Shown here: piece by piece, positions 36,894 to 50,623 of the stretch | Layout of the letters: each line of letters starts with the position of its first letter | Position numbering within the stretch: position 1 is the first letter of the stretch | Origin: Flaccisagitta enflata | Taxonomy: Eukaryota; Chaetognatha; Sagittoidea; Aphragmophora | Direction of reading: 5' to 3' | Assembly: GCA_965153355.1 (NCBI GenBank) | Contig: OZ231128.1 | Location: forward strand, 38,812,001 to 38,876,000 | DNA: 64,000 nucleotides | Translations under genes and position numbers: made by a program | The notes under the pieces: generated by a model | What the model was told of the DNA's origin: nothing | Seen by the model: the letters and a program-made list of their open reading frames with translations, nothing else | Databases searched by the model: none

Positions 36894-37302
36894 AGATGTA
36901 GTACAATATACAGGCCTGAACAGATGGAAAAGCATCAGTACTCAGCTTCAGACTTTCGGCTTCAGAGACCTCTACAGCTCCTTTCAACTGCGTCACAAAC
37001 ACAACAATCTAAATTCTTGGAATGATGCGCCTTTAACAGGAGTCAAGTTGTGAAAGCCTAAAGCACCACTAATTAGTAGAGTTAGAAAATTAAATCGTCT
37101 TGAAAACCCTTCTAAATCAAATTATTCTTTTTTGCGATGGGGGTTGCATCTAAAAGTTGTATACAATTTAAAATCATCGCAAATTCACACAGCATCCCTA
37201 GAGGTAGAACTCGGTTGTTTGGTCGTGGAAAGGGGTGTCTGAGGCTGTTCGCCTAATTTTGTGAGAGGTGTTCAACGCGACCATAAATAACAGAAAGTAA
37301 GC

Positions 37303-37683
<381 letters not shown>

Positions 37684-37750
37684 AGAGAGACAAAGAGAGA
37701 GACAAAGAGAGAGAGAGGGGAGGGAGAAAGAAAAAAGAAAGAAAATGAAA

Positions 37751-38268
37751 TAGTCGCAAAAGCGTTAGATGGTCAGCGGTACCCGTTGCCCCTATGTGAA
37801 TGTTTGTGGGTGTGAGGTGGTTAGAGGGGCAGCGGCCCCGAAGGGACCGATGACCTATGCTGTTTTTATTCGAACCTCACGGATTGAATTAGAGCCTGGA
37901 GGTTATTATTGGGGCCTAAAGGCTGAGATTTGAGCCCTGAGGCTGGGATTTGAGCCTCAAGGCTGGGATTTTAGCTTGGAGGCTGGGATTTGAGCCTTGA
38001 GGCTAGGATTTGGGGCACGAGACTATGATTTGAGCCTTGGGGCTGAAATTTGAGCTTTGAGGCTTTGGTTTGAGCCTTGAGGCTGGGAGTTGAGCCTCAA
38101 GACTGGGATTTGATCCCTTTGGCTGGGATTTGAGCCTCAAGGCTGGTATTTTGGCCTCGAGACTAGGATTTGGGCCTCGAGGGGGGTGGACGGAGAAGAA
38201 GAAGAAGAAGGAGAAGGAGGAGAAATTTCCCCTATGTGAGAAAGCATAGGGCCGCTGCCCAAAAAGGA
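37751..38268 (+). mobile_element. foldback element with 20-bp minisatellite (copy 3)
   Basis: ATAGTCGCAAAAGCGTTAGA, GGTCAGCGGTACCCGTTGCC, GGCAGCGGCCCCGAAGGGAC, array of GGCTGGGATTTGAGCCT units (37900-38180), GAGAAATTTCCCCTATGTGA, AAGCATAGGGCCGCTGCCC. Confidence 0.82.
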
Positions 38269-38288
38269 GTGCAAGAAAGGGAAGACAG

Positions 38289-38395
<107 letters not shown>

Positions 38396-39027
38396 AAAAG
38401 ATTGGAAAGATTGGAAAGAAAGAAGGCAATGACTAAGACAATATAGGACAAGGAAGCCTCCTTCAAGAGTAGAGATGAGAAAGACAACGACGTGAATATA
38501 TAGAGAAGGAACGCAATTGCGCAAGAACAGAGTTACTGTTGCTCAATTCACCGACCATCTTGTGAGGCATCTTGCCGCTGATCCGATGTAATCTCATTAA
38601 TGTGACGTGAACAAGTTTTATATGACCGTTAGAGCTCGCGTCAATTGGAAATTGTGTGATGGCGTGTAAATGTAGTTGCAGAGAAACAAGGGAATAAGCG
38701 GAGCGACGCAGACAGAATAAGAAGAAACAGAAGAAACAGAAGAATCAGAAGAAACAGAAGAGACAGAAGAAACATGGCGAGCGTTCCATTTTTCTCCCTT
38801 TGTTACTCATTTATTTTACATACAACTTCCGCGCAACTTACAAATCTGCTCCTCGATCTGGAATGCAATTTTCTTGGCAATTTTTATGAACTGGTGGTTG
38901 ACCTACTTTGTCGTTGTATCCTTGCTCACCTAATAACAGGGTGTGTGACGAAATTGATAAGATATCAAAACTATGTGGAATATGAAAACTCTCAGACATC
39001 CACAACTCAGACTGCATATTTTAGGCA

Positions 39028-39345
39028 GCATATTTTAGGCTACCTTCACGTATGGGGAATATTCTCCTCCTCCTTCTCTCACTGTCTGTTCATCCATTTA
39101 TCAGTCCCTTGTCTTGGCTTTGAGGCTCGAATCCCAGCCTATAGGCTCAAATCCAAACCTCGACACTCAAATTCCAGCTTTTAGACTCAAATCTGAGCTT
39201 GGAGGCTCAGATCCCAGCTACAAGGCTCAAATCCCAGCCTCAAGGCTCAATTCCCAGCCTTCAGGCTGAGAAAACTCCTCATTTGTGAAAGCAAAGGTCA
39301 TCAGCCCTTCTAGAGCCGCTGCCCCTCTAACCAACTCACCCCCTC
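39028..39345. mobile_element. foldback element with 20-bp minisatellite (copy 4, partial)
   Basis: GTATGGGGAATATTCTCCTC, 20-bp array AGGCTCAAATCCCAGCCTC (39118-39265), CTCATTTGTGAAAGCAAAGG, GTCATCAGCCC...GAGCCGCTGCCCC. The GCAAAAGCG end is missing. Confidence 0.65.
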
Positions 39346-40480
39346 ATTCACGAATCTACAAGAGTCCTTTAATCTACAAGAGTCCTTTAATCGACAAGAA
39401 TCCATCGGAAATTCTACTTGATGACCAGGAGGCAGGAATTCTCATGTCTCAGAGACAATGACATCTTGAAGCAACGTCGGCCTTATTATAATTAATTGTT
39501 GTTCTGCATATCATTTATCAAATCACTAGATTTGTTTTTGCGCTCTGCGCCTCAATCATTTCACGTCATTACATGAAACCTACTCAAACATGTCTCTCAG
39601 CACAGCCTGTTGGCCTCAATCACGCCCTGTAACCCGCCCTGAAATCCCCTACATTTGCGTCAGTCAGTCATGATATCATTCATGGGAAAGACATAGTATA
39701 GTAGATAAACTATTTATTTATTTGAAAAAAAGAAATAAAAAAAAAAACAAAACATAAACACACACACTAAAAAACAAACAAAAATACACACACAAAAAAA
39801 AAAGCAAAAAAAAACAAAAAAAAACAAAAAAAGAAAAAAAAACAGAAAAAAAAACAGTGTAAATAATTGCTATCAATTTTTCCTTTTTTTATCACATCAA
39901 AAACAAGTTTCCTTCAATTCTCATGCATTCACGTCATTTGACAGCAACAGATTGGTTTTCTCATGTATTTATGCATACATATTTTTTGAAATAAGAACAC
40001 AATCATGGATCAAGGCGAAGATGGTAAAGCGTGTGATAACTTTGTCCTACGGGTAAATTCTTGCTGAGTAAATTTCAGTGCGTCATATAAGGTCGTTTAG
40101 CTCAATTTCCCCAGGCTAGTCGAGACCAAGTTAAAATTGGCGTGTTCCACCTGGCCTTGTGCCCCTTACAATTGCGTAACCGTTTCAGTCTACTGCAGTC
40201 CCAGGTTTATCAGCTCTATCCATATTTATCCTTTCCCATAATTAATCTTAAGTTGTGTCCTCGTGGCTTCTGAGACGGCATGATTATACTTGGGTGCCTT
40301 TTAATTTATCCTCTTTTTTTTTCTTTGATTAAACATTTGCGTCCTTCCTCAGAAGTTAATTACGTTTCCACCGATATACGCTTTACTTTGTTCTTTGCAT
40401 TTGTTTCGTTCGTTGATACAATTGCTTTGAGCTTTTCATCATTTTTTCATTTATCATTTTCATTCATTCATGCATTAATT
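39346..40480. other. exon 3-4 intron, no gene recognised
   Basis: Includes an A-rich AAAACAAAAA stretch (39725-39860). Confidence 0.4.
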
Positions 40481-40700
40481 TATTCATTCATTCATTCATT
40501 CATTCATTCATTCATTCATTCATTCATTCATTCATTCATTCATTCATTTATCTATTCATTCATTCATTCATCCATTCATTTTTGTAGGGTTTCTTTTTTA
40601 TCAATTTTCTGTTCATTGCTTCACTTATTTATCCATCTTTTTATTTGTTCATTATACATATAGCCATTCATTCATTTATTCATTCAAACATTCATCTATT
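40480..40700 (+). repeat. (ATTC)n
   Basis: Pure at 40486-40545, degenerate beyond. Confidence 0.9.
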
Positions 40701-40840
40701 CATTTATTCTTCAATCTTTATTAAATGTATTATTCTAGTTGTTGCGTTGATACGTCCGTTCATTCATTCATCGGTCACGCCTATCACCCGGCGCTCAAAC
40801 TGTTCGCTGTTTCCCTCAATACTCCTGTGGTCCTTGTCAT

Positions 40841-40906
40841 TTTTAGGTGCGCCAAAGCACCTCTATGATAGGCTGTGTCCGTTGGTCGGCCTACTTGGCT
40901 TGTTTT
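40841..40906 (-). mobile_element. minimal 66-bp ACGG element, subfamily C
   Basis: TTTTTAGGTGCGCCAAAGCACCT hairpin region, CTATGATAGGCTGTGTCCG, one GGTC unit, GGCCTACTTGGCTTGTTTT. Both ends are kept with almost no interior. Confidence 0.7.
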
Positions 40907-41034
40907 CTTTCTTAATCATCATCTTTCTTCTACTTCCTCGTATTCATCTTCTACGACACATCCATCTTACATCCATCTTACATCCATCTTACATCCAATC
41001 CATCAGACACACACACACACACGTCGACACCCAC

Positions 41035-41491
41035 CGGTATCCCTTCCCATTTGCCATCTGAGCTCAGGGGCGGCCTCTCCGTGCCAGGTGGCGCTGCAGG
41101 TCATCGTCTGCGACTTTCCCTCGGGAATCGTCAGCGTAGACGTCACTCGCGGCATCGGCACGTGGATGAAACCGGAAGCGACGTTGTTGCGGTTGTTGTT
41201 GCGGTTGTTGTTGTTTTGGGCGATGTTGTTAATGTGGTCGTTGTTGTTTTTGTTGTGGTTGGGGTCGAAGGCGGCAGCGGCGTTGAGAGTAGAAATGGAT
41301 GGTGAAGATGACGTAGTGGAAAAAGAGGAGGAGGAGGATGAGGAGGAAGAGGAGGAGGTCGATTGGGTGGCACGATAAAGAGATGACGACATGGACATGG
41401 CCGAAGGGGAACAAGATGGCGGTTCGATTACTGTCAGAGAGTACATCATCGAGTTGGAACACTTGTATCGTCCAGCATCCGTTAAAAGGAC
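41035..41491 (-). CDS. Ig-superfamily gene, exon 3 (end of Ig1, Ser/Asn-rich linker, start of Ig2)
   Basis: 457 bp; acceptor CTTTCAG|GTCCTT (phase 0), donor ACCG|GTGGGT (phase 1). It opens with VLLTDAGRYKCSNSMMYSL, the F and G strands of Ig1 with the D-x-G-x-Y-x-C motif. A linker of about 90 residues follows, with a Ser run and an Asn-rich tract written by degenerate GTT/GTC repeats on the plus strand. Ig2 then begins: IPEGKSQTMTCSATW (B-strand Cys) and PELRWQM (C-strand Trp). A (GA)n array on the plus strand (41532-41630) puts a (CT)n tract 40 nt before the acceptor on the sense strand. Confidence 0.88.
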
Positions 41492-41523
41492 CTGAAAGGA
41501 AAGAACATCAAAGTAGGGAACGA

Positions 41524-41633
<110 letters not shown>

Positions 41634-41994
41634 GGACAACAAGAAACGGACAGATGGACAGTTATGACTTGTGGTTGGAAGATAAGTGGCGAATAGAGCT
41701 CGAATGCCCCTGAGGCGTTGGAAGCGAGTGCCTCCGTCTGGGTATCGGTCCCATGTGAGCTCAAAACCTTTGAACTCAACAGATAAAATATTTTCCTTTC
41801 TTTCCTTCTTTTTCCTTCATCCTTATTCCCCCGTCTACTGCTCCTCACCTATTCCCTTCCTCTGTACATACTCTTTTTGCTTCTCCTTCTTCACATGATA
41901 ATGCAATTTTGAAATGAAGCCTCGTTTTAGACAAGAACACTATCAAGACAGAAGTCCTCAAGTAAACATTTTCATCATTTTGTGTTGTGTGATG

Positions 41995-42186
41995 TTTTTA
42001 GGTGCAAAAACGCAACGTGCAAAAACGCAACGCAACGTTTAGGTGCAAAAACGCAAAAACGCAACGGTCGTGTCCGTCGGTTGGTTGGTTTGTCGATTGG
42101 TTGGTCAGTCGGTCGGTCGGTCAAGAAAACGTTTGACGAACAAAACGGCGCACTTATTGGCCTACCTGGCCTACCTGGTCTTATTT
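41995..42186 (-). mobile_element. ACGG element, subfamily C, with internal GTGCAAAAACGCAAC repeats
   Basis: Begins TTTTTAGGTGCAAAAACGC, repeats this motif, has a GGTT/GGTC array and ends GGCGCACTTATTGGCCTACC...TGGTCTTATTTT. Confidence 0.7.
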
Positions 42187-42375
42187 TTAGTCGCGTGCAT
42201 GCGACTCTACAACCCGCTTTGTCCATCGGTCGGTCGGTCGGTCGGTTGGTTGGTTGGTCGGTTGGTTTATTTTATCTTTTTGACCCCACTGCTCCTGCCC
42301 TAATGGTCTAGTGACCTCAAATATGGCCCCTGCCCACCCGCACGCGACTTCGGTAGCCGTGTATCCGGCCTTGTT
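42184..42375 (-). mobile_element. ACGG element, subfamily A, complete
   Basis: TTTTTAGTCGCGTGCATGCG hairpin, (GGTC)n, ACTGCTCCTGCCCTAATGG, CCCGCACGCGACTTCGG, GTGTATCCGGCCTTGTTT. It abuts the previous copy. Confidence 0.88.
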
Positions 42376-42742
42376 TGATATGAAATCACTACATCGAAAG
42401 GACACACCGTTTTGGTCCGCGTTGGTCTGTAAAACTTTGGTTCTACATAACAGACCCGGCCCGCAATGACACACCGCCCATTCGCATGTAATTGAGACCG
42501 CCATGAATTAAGTGCATTGCATATTTATAACGAATATGGAAAATGGAATGGAATTAAGCGGATAAAAATATTAGAACCGTGTGAGACAAAGCAACAAGCT
42601 GGTTATTAATGAAAAATGTGTAAAATAAAATGAATGAATAAATGCATAGATATGGATATTACTACAATTCCTTTAATATTCCCCTTGTCAAACGGCAGAT
42701 TTTCTTCCATTTCTGTTAAATGCACTGATGCAAACAGCTCAC

Positions 42743-42850
42743 CTTGTTGATGGTGCAGAGGTAGAGTTCATTTTTTCTTCCAAACTCGTATTTGTTTGGA
42801 TCAATGCCAGCGTCGACCAGAACGCCCCCTATAGAGAGTACCTTCACATC
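42743..42850 (-). CDS. Ig-superfamily gene, exon 2 (middle of Ig1)
   Basis: A 36-codon exon with acceptor TTTTCAG|GATGTG and donor AACAAG|GTGAGC, phase 0 at both ends. It reads DVKVLSIGGVLVDAG...ELYLCTINK, the C' to E strands of a V-set Ig domain ('LYLCTINKV' fills the usual 'L.I..V' position before D-x-G-x-Y-x-C). It lies between exon 1 (Trp) and exon 3 (TDAGRYKC), in the order a V-set domain needs. The extra Cys in the E strand is unusual. Confidence 0.85.
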
Positions 42851-42952
42851 CTGAAAAGAAAAAACACCATAATAATGGCATGAATGAAAAGCAAAAACTG
42901 CATAAAGGTAAAAAAAAGTTACCTAAGAGCAATACACGTATATGATCATATG

Positions 42953-43345
42953 AAGTCAGCGATACCCCTTGCCTTGCTTTATGTGATCGAATTGTAATTG
43001 AAAGGATTTAGATCACCGTTCCGAAGAGGAGAAAGTCCTATAGAACACGGGGACATTTACTTGCGCTGCCTAATGGGGTGCGTGAGACAGAGATGGTAAG
43101 ATACTGAGATGGCTGCTTTAAGGCTGAACTTATGCCAGAGGTCCGTTTCAAACCCTAACAAGCTAGGTTGAGGTTGGAGCAAGCTGATTTGAGGCCCGCC
43201 AGCTGAGAGATAGAGCTTATATGAGGCCTCTCAGGACGGATTTATATCTGAGAGAGCTAATACAAAGCATGATAGACGTTATTTGAGGCCTGAGAGGGTT
43301 GATTTGAGGCCTGAAGAGGCTGATTTAAAGTTGGAGCCTTAGGGC
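42953..43345 (+). mobile_element. degenerate relative of the 20-bp foldback family
   Basis: AGTCAGCGATACCCCTTGCC recalls GGTCAGCGGTACCCGTGCCC. It is followed by decayed GCTGATTTGAGGCCTGA units. A similar decayed stretch lies at 45995-46790. Confidence 0.45.
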
Positions 43346-44382
43346 CTAGGGGAACTAGGACGAACAGATGTAAGACGAAATTTGGCCCGTCTTACATGAT
43401 TGCTCAAGCCTGCTCACTTGCAAGAGTTGTGATGATTGGAATGTCTTTTAGATTGTCTTTTGATATCAAAATGCATCGAGTCTTTACAGTGGTATTAATA
43501 TTCGATCATCCAAGGCATGAATATGGACTCATCTAGTGTGTTCTATAGACTTGGGAAATGGAGAGAAAGGGCGATCCGGTAATCAAATTACACAGGTACA
43601 GAGACCCTGACTTTACCATTAACCTAGGCAGATAAATGATACAGTAAGAGCCATGTTACAAAACAACAATATATCACTCTTTAAATATATGATTGATCAA
43701 AGCACAATGGCAAATTTCAATGCTCAGAATGAATACAATTCATGAACGATCATATCTCATATCAGTTGCGAGCGTCTTTGCATCATCTCCCCTCCTACAC
43801 AGACACGAAAAAAGATCTATGTTCTACAGGACTTTCTTCTCTTCGGTGTCGTTGCCCAAAACGGTACAAAGAGATGTAAGAATTTTAAAAATCTTTAAAG
43901 ATACTGAAAGAAATAATTGCAATTTGCGAAGAAAACAGTAAAGGGAAAGAAAAGAAAGAAAGAAAAAAGAGCACTAAACGAAAAACAGTTTTGATGGATG
44001 AATAGCCATTACTGGTTTGTTACCATAAAGCGATACGACGAAAAGCAAAACTCCAAATTGATAGAATTAAAAAGAAGCAATATGTGTAACTCCCAAATCA
44101 TGGCATCCATTAACTACCATATGTGTGCCAGATAGTAGTTATCAGTCACTCGAATGCCAGTTCTTCTCTTTCTAAGGGTAGCTGCCACATTTAAGCTCTT
44201 GCAGCGGTCTCATTATGAACTGATGTCTTGGCAAGAATTGAAGCTGACATAGGCTTCGGTCATTTCTTATCTAATCTCGATTTTTGGTCTTTTAGTTTGG
44301 GTGAAACATCAGAAGCCAAGAAGACGCAAAAGTGAACGAGTTAACGACCCGTGATAAACTTGCTTGTGTGGGCGATGGTGGC
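43346..44382. other. exon 1-2 intron, no gene recognised
   Basis: AT-rich, no repeats seen. Confidence 0.4.
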
Positions 44383-44601
44383 CTAGTGCTACGGGACTCT
44401 ATAAGCCACTTTTCAGTCCGTCGGTTGGTCAGTCCATCACAAAGTTGTTTAAAAGGCGTTTATAGGTTTTAGGGTATCAATGAGAACCTGTTAGCTAATT
44501 CAAATGTCATTTCTAAAATTTCAGTCTGTCTGCCAGTTTGTTTGTCCGACCTTTGGTGAAAATGCCGACGCACGCGACTTAGGTCTAATGACCATGTTTC
44601 T
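44383..44601 (-). mobile_element. ACGG element, subfamily F
   Basis: Same body as 59182-59429 in opposite orientation: ATAAGCCACTTTTCAGTCCG, TATAGGTTTTAGGGTATCAA, AATGCCGACGCACGCGACTT. The hairpin end is decayed. Confidence 0.72.
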
Positions 44602-44836
44602 TTTAAATTAAGTAACACTGAGATGCGTAAGAAGAAAAACACCGAGATGCGTCCCTCTGACGTAAAAGCTTGCTCAGTAGGCTGAACCCATACATTGGTC
44701 CCTACTGGGTTTGGTTAACATAATGACAATTAATTTGTTTTAGAAATCAAAGAAAGGGTTGGAATTAGCAGTTCGTTTTGTTCAAAGCGAAAGTTTGATT
44801 GCGAGAGACCAACTCGCTTCTTTGAGTACCAGACAT

Positions 44837-44960
44837 CCCGTTTTTACGTGCCCCGACGCGCGTCTATAAGTCGTCACCGTCCGTCCGTCCGTCAGTCGGT
44901 CGGTTTATTGGTTGGACACGCTTAACTCTCAACGCACGCGCAAATAATGATAACGTCCAT
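44837..44960 (-). mobile_element. ACGG element 3' fragment
   Basis: CGCGCGTCTATAAGTCGTCA, (GTCC)n and GGTC units, then CAACGCACGCGCAAATAA. It is directly followed by another element. Confidence 0.5.
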
Positions 44961-44961
44961 G

Positions 44962-45365
44962 TTTTTAGATGCGTCCTCGCATCTCTATAAGAGGGTGTGT
45001 CCCTACCTACCTACCTCCGTCCGTCCGTCACAAGAAATTTTCAAAACACAATTTTTACGGTTTTCTCTTTATTTCTCTTTATGTCTCTTTCATTTCCTAT
45101 GTCTCTTTTGTCTCTTTTGTCTCTTTTGTCTCTTTTATCTCTTTTGTCTCTTTTGTCTCTTTTGTCTCTTTTGTCTCTTTTGTCTCTTTTGTCTCTTTTG
45201 TCTCTTTTATCTCTTTTGTCTCTTTTGTCTCTTTTGTCTCTTTTGTCTCTTTTGTCTCTTTTGTCTCTTTTGTCTCTTTTGTCTATTTTCTCTCTTATGG
45301 CTCCTATATGTCTCGTCAGACTCGTCTAAAGAGGACGCATCTATTGGACATCTCTTGGCCTTGTT
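44962..45365 (-). mobile_element. ACGG-type element, subfamily B, carrying a 9-bp array
   Basis: TTTTTAGATGCGTCCTCGCATCT hairpin region, short CTAC and GTCC units, a TGTCTCTTT array (45100-45290), then GAGGACGCATCTATTGG and TCTTGGCCTTGTTA. The subterminal 12-mer (GAGGACGCATCT on this strand) is the exact reverse complement of AGATGCGTCCTC in the hairpin. Confidence 0.82.
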
Positions 45366-45445
45366 ATTATGACTGAAAGGCAGAACTTAAAATACAAGAG
45401 ATAAAAAAACAGTATGTTCTACGAGTATTTCTCCGGTGCCACTCT

Positions 45446-45520
45446 ATTTAGTCGTGGACTCACGACTCTATAATAGGCTTTGTTCGTCCGTCGGTCTGTC
45501 GGTTCGTGTCTCCCTCACCG
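45446..45520 (-). mobile_element. ACGG element 3' end
   Basis: TTTAGTCGTGGACTCACGACT hairpin region, AATAGGCTTTGTTCGTCCG and GTCGGTCTGTCGG. No 5' end found before the GT/TC array at 45581. Confidence 0.6.
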
Positions 45521-45580
45521 ATGTTTGATGCTTGAGTGCAAAAATGTGAAAACAAGCATTTAAGATAACGCGGTTGAGAT

Positions 45581-45727
<147 letters not shown>

Positions 45728-45916
45728 CCCGCGTTCATATCTGCATCCGACCATATCCCGATACTTTTCCGTTTGCAGCTGAGTATCGGAAAATAGCAGA
45801 GGAAGACTCCCGGTCTGCTTGAGATAACCGAGGAAGAAACTCTACTTGTCAGGAGGGAAGTTCCAGTACATGCGCAGCGAGAATCCAGAATGATCATTTA
45901 TGAAAAAAAGTAACAA

Positions 45917-46000
45917 TTCACAAGGCCGGATACATAGATACTCAAGTTACGTGCGGATGGGCAGAGGCAGTAATGAACCAGTCGGCCGGGAGTGACATGA
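45917..46000 (+). mobile_element. ACGG element 5' end
   Basis: CACAAGGCCGGATACATAG, AAGTTACGTGCGGATGGGCA, GAGGCAGTAATGAACC; then it runs into foldback-family sequence with no 3' end. Confidence 0.6.
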
Positions 46001-46347
46001 GGACAGCGATGCACTCCTTCGTAGGATGGTGATGGTGAGAAGAGGCAGGTCAGTGGCCCTGAAGTAGACGAAGTCCTGTTGATGAGGCGGGCTTTCATTA
46101 GTCCTATTTAATGGGGCTCACAAGGCACAGATAGGGATTGCATAAAAGGCTGTCATATTGAGGAGGCTATTTGAAAAGTGATTTCAGACCAGAGATCTGT
46201 ATCAGGGGCTCAGGGCCTTTAAAGCCTGGTTAATAACATGACAACAATTTTGACAAAGTCATAGGAAAGTTCTCTATGAAGGGATAAAGTTTGAGATCAT
46301 GTTTAAAGATGACTTACAACAAATAATTAGCCCTGGGGTGTATACTA

Positions 46348-46458
46348 AGTGTGGCCGCCACCCCCTCATATTTTATAGAAATGTATAAGAAGTATTTTGG
46401 CCCCCAAGATATCCAATATTTTATCATGGGGAAGGGGGTGGGTGGCAGCCACAGTTTT
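46348..46458. repeat. inverted repeat, MITE-like
   Basis: GTGTGGCCGCCACCCCCTC and GGGGGTGGGTGGCAGCCACA are imperfect inverted repeats around an AT-rich centre. Confidence 0.45.
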
Positions 46459-47196
46459 TACGGGTCCTATAGCCAAATTTTTTTCATGGATTATCTCTAC
46501 ACATGATCATGAGCTATATCCCTTTGATAAATAACTCTCCTATAACTTATCATAAATCGTTGTTAGGCTACTGGTTAAGCCCTCAGAAGGCTGATTTGAG
46601 CCCCGCAATTTTTGAATTAAAGCCTGGTGGATTCGGGGACTGAGAAGACATTAGAATTGAGTTCTTTGAGAGCTGATTTGAAAGTGCCGCAAAGGAGCTG
46701 AAGTCCTGTGGAAGTTCAGGTGAAATTCTGTAGACCGTAGGGGCTGATCTGAGGCCATTCTAGGGCTGTAAGGGTTGATTGACTTAATGAACACGAGATG
46801 AAATAGTAATCTGAAATGACTACGTCGGAAATGATTTTTTTCAACTCAAAGGCAAATGTCATTTTGTTATTCATTAGTTGATGAAACCTGAAACATAATG
46901 CGACGTTTGTGCTTGATTGATTCTATAAATGATTCTATAAATGATTCTTTAAAAAGAAAAAAAGTCTATTCATCTTGACTTTGAAGCATCTTGCTAGAGC
47001 GTGAGACTGAGAATTCTCGATTTTCCCTCTTTTTATATTTAGCTCTAGGCGCAATCAATCAATGCGTTATTTCTAGAAAACCTTTATCGAGATTTTATAA
47101 GAAAAAAGTCGTTTTCCCACTTCAACAAATTTATCCTTGTATAAACCATCCGGTTGTGTCAAAGCGTTTTGACAAGTTGCTTGGTCATTAAGTACG

Positions 47197-47988
47197 ATTT
47201 TTAGTCGCGTGCTACTCGACTCTACACCCCATCCATCCGTCTGTCTGTCTACCTACTGTCAGTCTGTCTGTTCAACCGTCTGTCCGTCCGTCTGTTCCCT
47301 TTTTGGGCCGCGGCCCGCGAAGGGGCCAATCCCAGGAAGAGGCCAATGACCTATGCTCTCACACATGGGGAAATTTCCCCTCCTTCCCCTCCTCCTCCTC
47401 CTCTTCCTGTCCGTCTGCCCCCCCCCCCCCCAGCTTCAAGACCAAAATTCTGCCAAATTTGGCCATATTTGGCAAGATTCCGCCAAATCTGACCAAACTC
47501 GACAAAATTCGGCCAAATTTAGCCCAATTTGGCCAAATTTGGCCAGACTCGGCCTTGAGACCCAAATCCCAGCCGCAAAGCCCAGCATCAAGCACAAAAT
47601 CCAGGCATGAGCCCTAAATCCCAGCCTCAAGGCCAAAATCCCAGCCTCAAGGCCCAAATCTCAGCCCCAAAGCCCGAGTCTTAGCCTCAAGAACAAAATC
47701 CAACTTTGAACCCCTGCTCTAAGGTCAAAATCTCAGCCCAAAGGCCAAAATCCCAACCACTTGAAGAAGAAGGAGGAGAAATTTTCTCATTTGTGGAAGC
47801 ATAGGTCCGCTTTCCTGCTGCCACCCTCAACTTCGATCTCAACCTACATAGGCACGGGTACCGCTGACCATCTAACGCTTTTGCAACTATTACTTTCTTA
47901 TGTTTTTCCTGTCTTTGCCCAAATGCTCTCGTAACACAAATACCGCCCTTGCCCACCCACTGGGGTAGCCGTTTATCCGGCCTTGTTT
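47197..47988 (-). mobile_element. ACGG element, subfamily A, containing a foldback element
   Basis: TTTTTAGTCGCGTGCTACTC hairpin and CTGT/GTCC array at the left; TTGCCCACCCACTGGGG and TATCCGGCCTTGTTT at the right. The foldback element 47304-47891 sits between the array and the body, at the position corresponding to the insertion in 33923-34999. Confidence 0.78.
47304..47891 (-). mobile_element. foldback element with mixed minisatellite (copy 5), inside an ACGG element
   Basis: GGCCGCGGCCCGCGAAGGGG, CAATGACCTATGCTCTCAC, a 10-bp AATTTGGCCA array (47440-47545), then the 20-bp array (47550-47755), GAGAAATTTTCTCATTTGTG, ACCTACATAGGCACGGGTAC, CTGACCATCTAACGCTTTTG. Confidence 0.78.
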
Positions 47989-48195
47989 AGTTAGACTCTC
48001 ATTTTAACTCCGAGTATGGAATTCAGTTTTTGAGGATGAATTTCTTTTTTTGGATGAACTAGGAATAAATCGTGCCGCTTTTATTCTGACAGAAGCTTTT
48101 CATGAATTGTTTTCGGTTTTTTTTTTGTCGTTATATATGGTATTGTTATTGTTTTGTTAAATGTTTTTCTCTGTCGTAATTTGAATCTCTCTCAC

Positions 48196-49683
<1,488 letters not shown>

Positions 49684-49996
49684 TGAATGGCTTTCATTTT
49701 GATTTCTTTTTTACTCACCTGAAAAATCAAATCCAAGCCAATTGATCTATTTTTAGAAATTCCGTTTTGCAATTTCTTTTTATAAAAAAGTTTCTTTTTT
49801 CGACAAACGGCAATGCGTAATCCTGTAATTTGTCATCATTTGTTCTAGCGAGAAGAAAAAAGAAAAAATAGAAAAGAAAACACCATTCTAGAAAATCGAG
49901 TGAAAAATTATCCTTAATTCAAAGAACAAATGAAATTGTACTTGAATAGCAGCGGGACAGGTAGGGAAGAGGCGGTGGCTATCACGTGGGGTTGTA

Positions 49997-50505
49997 CAGT
50001 AGATGTCGTCTAGACTTGGAAATACGGGGGAGCTCATAACCTGAGCATCAGTACAATGAGGGGACTGATATTTTGCTGGTGTAATGTATAGACCCTAAGG
50101 GGTTGACGATGGGGTATGGCATCCCCCTACGGCTTACCTTACAAAAAAAACTTTTAGTATAAAACATTAGGATCAATCACTTTTATGGCAGAATTTCAGT
50201 TTCATCTATTTGCTTTAATTGCAAAACCAGCCTGGGATTCGAACCTGGAACCTTCAAAGAAATAAACTGATCATGATAAATCTGAAGGCAAGTGAGTTAA
50301 CCACTAGACCAAATGCGACAGCTGTTTGAGTAGAGTTAATATGATTTAGTATATTCAAAAGAATTTTCTATCCACAGAGCTGCCATACCCCATCGTCAAC
50401 CCTATAGGACATAAGCATTATACACACACAGTTTCGTCGCATTGGCACAAATAGTAGTTATGATATGAGGGCCCCCGTATTTCCAAGTATAGACGACATC
50501 TACTG
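49997..50505. mobile_element. Tc1/mariner-type foldback MITE with tRNA-like insert
   Basis: TA-flanked inverted ends CAGTAGATGTCGTCTAGACT...AATACGGGGG and the reverse at 50470-50505. A second inverted pair (GACGATGGGGTATGGCAT / TGCCATACCCCATCGTCAAC) lies further in. 509 bp, no transposase. Confidence 0.8.
50220..50321 (-). other. tRNA-derived (SINE-like) sequence
   Basis: On the minus strand: GGTCTAGTGGTTAACTCAC (A-box-like) and GGTTCGAATCCCAGG (a good B box), with CCTTCA/TGAAGG able to form an anticodon-type stem around a long insert. It cannot fold as a normal tRNA. Best read as a tRNA-derived promoter head captured in the foldback element. Confidence 0.6.
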
Positions 50506-50623
50506 TATTTTGTTGCTAAACAACCGATATGAACTGTAGGGGCGTTAAACGGATGTTAGTTCAGCCCATCCACCCGTCTTTCCGTGTGTCAATCCTATAT
50601 AGTCATTGTCCGGTATGATGAAT

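Noticed and set aside
50220-50321. Functional tRNA gene on the minus strand
   Set aside because: The acceptor stem does not pair and the anticodon region has a long insert; only A/B-box-like promoter motifs remain.
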